Shown in pieces: positions 3,841 to 5,696 of a DNA stretch of 5,696 nt (the first letter of the stretch is position 1; the number at the start of each line of letters is the position of its first letter). The position numbers and the translations under genes were made by a program. The stretch spans positions 1-5,696 of the forward strand of contig MGRY01000199.1 in the NCBI GenBank assembly GCA_001799045.1. The letters are read 5' to 3'. The notes under the pieces were generated by a model. That model did not search any database. It had not been told where the DNA came from and saw nothing but the letters and a program-made list of their open reading frames with translations. The DNA comes from Deltaproteobacteria bacterium RIFCSPLOWO2_02_56_12 (lineage in GTDB: Bacteria; Desulfobacterota; Binatia; UBA9968).

Positions 3841-5696
3841 ATGATCTCCAAGTCAATCCAAAATCTTAAATCCAAAATCCAAAATTTTAGCGGTCTCCCC
3901 TTTATCCAGATTTTTCGCGGGCACAGGCGCGGCCGGCTGGTGCGCCATTACTTTCTTATCTCGGTGATCCTGATCGGCAGCGGGCTGATCACCAGCGGTG
4001 TCGTGGAGATCTATTTCCGTTACCAGGAGAGTCGAGAAAACCTCGCCTTGCTACAGCAGGAAGTCGCCTCCAGCGCCGCATTCAAGATCGACCGGTTCAT
4101 TCAAGAGATCCATAGCACGATCAAGGGAGCTACCAGGAGCCGGGAGATCGCTCCAAGGGGCATCACGCCCGAATACAGGTTTGAACTGGAAAAACTCCTG
4201 CTCATAGCGCCCGCGATCACCGAGGCGGTAGCGCTCGATGCGGAAGGGGCCATACAAGTCCAGGCCTCGCGTCTGCGGACTGTCCTTCCCGAAGGCAAGC
4301 CCGACCTTGCCACTTCAGCGGGCTTCCAGCAGGCCAAACAAGGCAAATCCTATTTCGGTCCGGTCTATTTCGTCCGGGGCTCTGAACCTTACATGACCAT
4401 CGCCGTCCCTATCGAGCGTTTTGCGGGCGATGTTATCGGCATCCTGCAAGCCGAGGTAAACTTAAAATATATCGGGGATGTTGTCTCCGGTATTAAGGTC
4501 GGAAAGGCAGGTTTCGCCTACGTCGTCACCCGCTCCGGCGACCTTGTAGCCCACCCGGATATCAGTTTGGTCCTGCAACGGCGCAGCATGGCCCAACTCG
4601 ATCAGGTGAAGGCAGCTTTCCAATCCGCCTCCTCCCTTCCCAAGCCGGCAGCGGTGGTGGCGCGTAACCTACAGGGGACAAATGTTTTCAGCTCGAACGC
4701 CGTCATCCCCGTTCTCGACTGGGCGGTATTTATCGAGCGGCCGGTGAAAGAGGCATATGAGCCGCTCTATGCCTCCATCGTGCGCACTTCCAGCCTTCTT
4801 CTAGTCGGCCTCGGCATGGCCCTCTTGGCGAGCCTCTTCGTGGCACGGCGCGTGGTTCGTCCGCTCCAAACGCTACGTGAGGGAGTAGAGCGCATTGGCA
4901 GCGGCGACCTGGGCTATCGTCTTGAAGTCAAGACCGGCGACGAGATCGAGGCTCTCGCCGATGAGTTCAACAAGATGACCGCCCAGCTCCAGGAGTCTTA
5001 CGCCAACCTGGAGCACAAAGTCGAGGAGCGCACCCGCGACCTCACCGAGTCTTTGGAGCAGCAGACGGCAACGAGCGAGATTCTCCGCGTGATTGCTGGC
5101 TCCCCCTCTGACATCCAGCCGGTACTGGATGCGGTGGCAGAAAGTGCTGCGCGGCTGTGTGAAGCCGACGACGCTGTAATCTTTCGCGTGGTGGGTGACA
5201 ACCATCAGAGGGTAGCCAAATACGGGTCTATACCAGCCCCGACATTCCCGGTCCCGATCACCCGTGGCTTCCCTGGCGGCCGGGCTATCGTTGACCGGCA
5301 GACAGTCCACATTTACGACCTTGAGTTACAGGTCGATACGGAATTCCCGGATGTGAAAGAGATTCAGAAAGAGATTGGCCAACGGACCGTACTCGCCACG
5401 CCTCTGCTTCGCGAGGGTGTCCCCATCGGGGTTATTGTAATTCGCCGCACCGAGGTCCGTCCCTTCACCGACAAGCAGATTGCCCTTCTCAAGACCTTCG
5501 CCGACCAGGCCGTAATCGCCATCGAGAACGTCCGCCTGTTCCAGGAAATCCAGGAAAAGAATCAGCAGCTTGAGATCGCCAATCGCCACAAGTCACAGTT
5601 TCTTGCTAACGTCAGCCACGAGCTACGCACACCGCTCAACGCCATCATCGGCTTCACCCGGATCGTGCTGCGAAAAGTAGAGGGGCAGATCCCCGA
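3841..5696 (+). CDS. dCache-HAMP-GAF sensor histidine kinase (runs off right edge)
   Basis: The frame is open for 618 codons to the window end. In order it has a cytoplasmic leader (1-35), helix 1 (36-58), a periplasmic double-Cache-like domain (about 60-310, with AYVVTRSGDLVAHPD at 226-240 and DWAVFIERPVKEAY at 293-306) and helix 2 (317-337). Next come HAMP (335-388, RPLQTLREGVERIGSGDL then DEIEALADEFNKMT), a coiled coil (385-415), GAF (about 425-565) and a second linker. Last is the HisKA H-box FLANVSHELRTPLNAI with phospho-acceptor His593. The ATPase domain and any fused receivers lie outside the window. Kinases of this build read a small ligand in the periplasm and a second signal in the cytoplasm. 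The ATG at 3841 has GAGGA 4 bases upstream, somewhat close, and sits 16 bases after the binding-protein stop, so the two are probably cotranscribed. The first ~17 residues (SIQNLKSKIQNF) are encoded by repeat DNA. A later start such as GTG at 3940 would damage helix 1 and has no ribosome site. Confidence 0.92.
   Translation, partial: MISKSIQNLKSKIQNFSGLPFIQIFRGHRRGRLVRHYFLISVILIGSGLITSGVVEIYFRYQESRENLALLQQEVASSAAFKIDRFIQEIHSTIKGATRSREIAPRGITPEYRFELEKLLLIAPAITEAVALDAEGAIQVQASRLRTVLPEGKPDLATSAGFQQAKQGKSYFGPVYFVRGSEPYMTIAVPIERFAGDVIGILQAEVNLKYIGDVVSGIKVGKAGFAYVVTRSGDLVAHPDISLVLQRRSMAQLDQVKAAFQSASSLPKPAAVVARNLQGTNVFSSNAVIPVLDWAVFIERPVKEAYEPLYASIVRTSSLLLVGLGMALLASLFVARRVVRPLQTLREGVERIGSGDLGYRLEVKTGDEIEALADEFNKMTAQLQESYANLEHKVEERTRDLTESLEQQTATSEILRVIAGSPSDIQPVLDAVAESAARLCEADDAVIFRVVGDNHQRVAKYGSIPAPTFPVPITRGFPGGRAIVDRQTVHIYDLELQVDTEFPDVKEIQKEIGQRTVLATPLLREGVPIGVIVIRRTEVRPFTDKQIALLKTFADQAVIAIENVRLFQEIQEKNQQLEIANRHKSQFLANVSHELRTPLNAIIGFTRIVLRKVEGQIP
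3855..3887. repeat. AATCCAAAATC repeat cluster within the sensor kinase start
   Basis: AATCCAAAATC occurs at 3855-3865 and 3869-3879, with AATCCAAAATT at 3877-3887. The same 11-mer is at 2619-2629 and a one-base variant at 2693-2703. All copies have the same orientation. Here the cluster is in frame and encodes the SIQNLKSKIQNF leader of the kinase. Confidence 0.75.

Noticed and set aside
4873..5310. Minus-strand frame of 145 codons opposite the HAMP/GAF region
   Set aside because: Shadow of the sensor kinase frame, which is open throughout with recognisable HAMP and GAF sequence.

Overview
The window looks like chromosomal DNA from an uncultured, moderately GC-rich Gram-negative bacterium. 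Three things suggest this: a PF04392-type periplasmic binding protein with no permease beside it, a large periplasmic-sensor histidine kinase, and intergenic repeats of the AATCCAAAATC and CCTGAGTTTATCGAAGG kinds. I associate this combination with environmental deltaproteobacteria-like lineages (Desulfobacterota, Binatota, Rokubacteria, NC10), but that placement is an inference and no marker gene here fixes it.

Left part, minus strand (1-1341): the N-terminal 51 codons of a probable NAD kinase run off the left edge. A 222-base gap rich in short repeats follows, and then a complete phosphonate-type ABC permease (phnE). Neither the ATPase (phnC) nor the binding protein (phnD) is visible, although phnE would be read before the NAD kinase gene on the same strand.

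Middle (about 1342-1535): a gap of roughly 190 bases separates the divergently transcribed phnE and the plus-strand cluster. It carries a small perfect inverted repeat that might be an operator.

Right part, plus strand (1536-5696): four reading frames lie head to tail. They are a four-helix membrane histidine kinase; a 40-residue stub of a response-regulator receiver domain; a secreted PF04392 substrate-binding protein whose start overlaps the stub's stop (ATGA); and, 16 bases later, a large dCache-HAMP-GAF-HisKA sensor kinase cut off by the right edge. The simplest reading is a signalling operon. A periplasmic binding protein sits next to a periplasmic-sensor kinase that may read it out, and an older kinase/regulator pair was broken when the binding-protein segment joined it.

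The most interesting points are the receiver stub translationally coupled to the binding protein and the repeat DNA that has become protein. One repeat block encodes about 26 residues at the C-terminus of the first kinase, and another encodes the first ~17 residues of the second. Repeats of the same type thus bracket the stub plus binding-protein segment.
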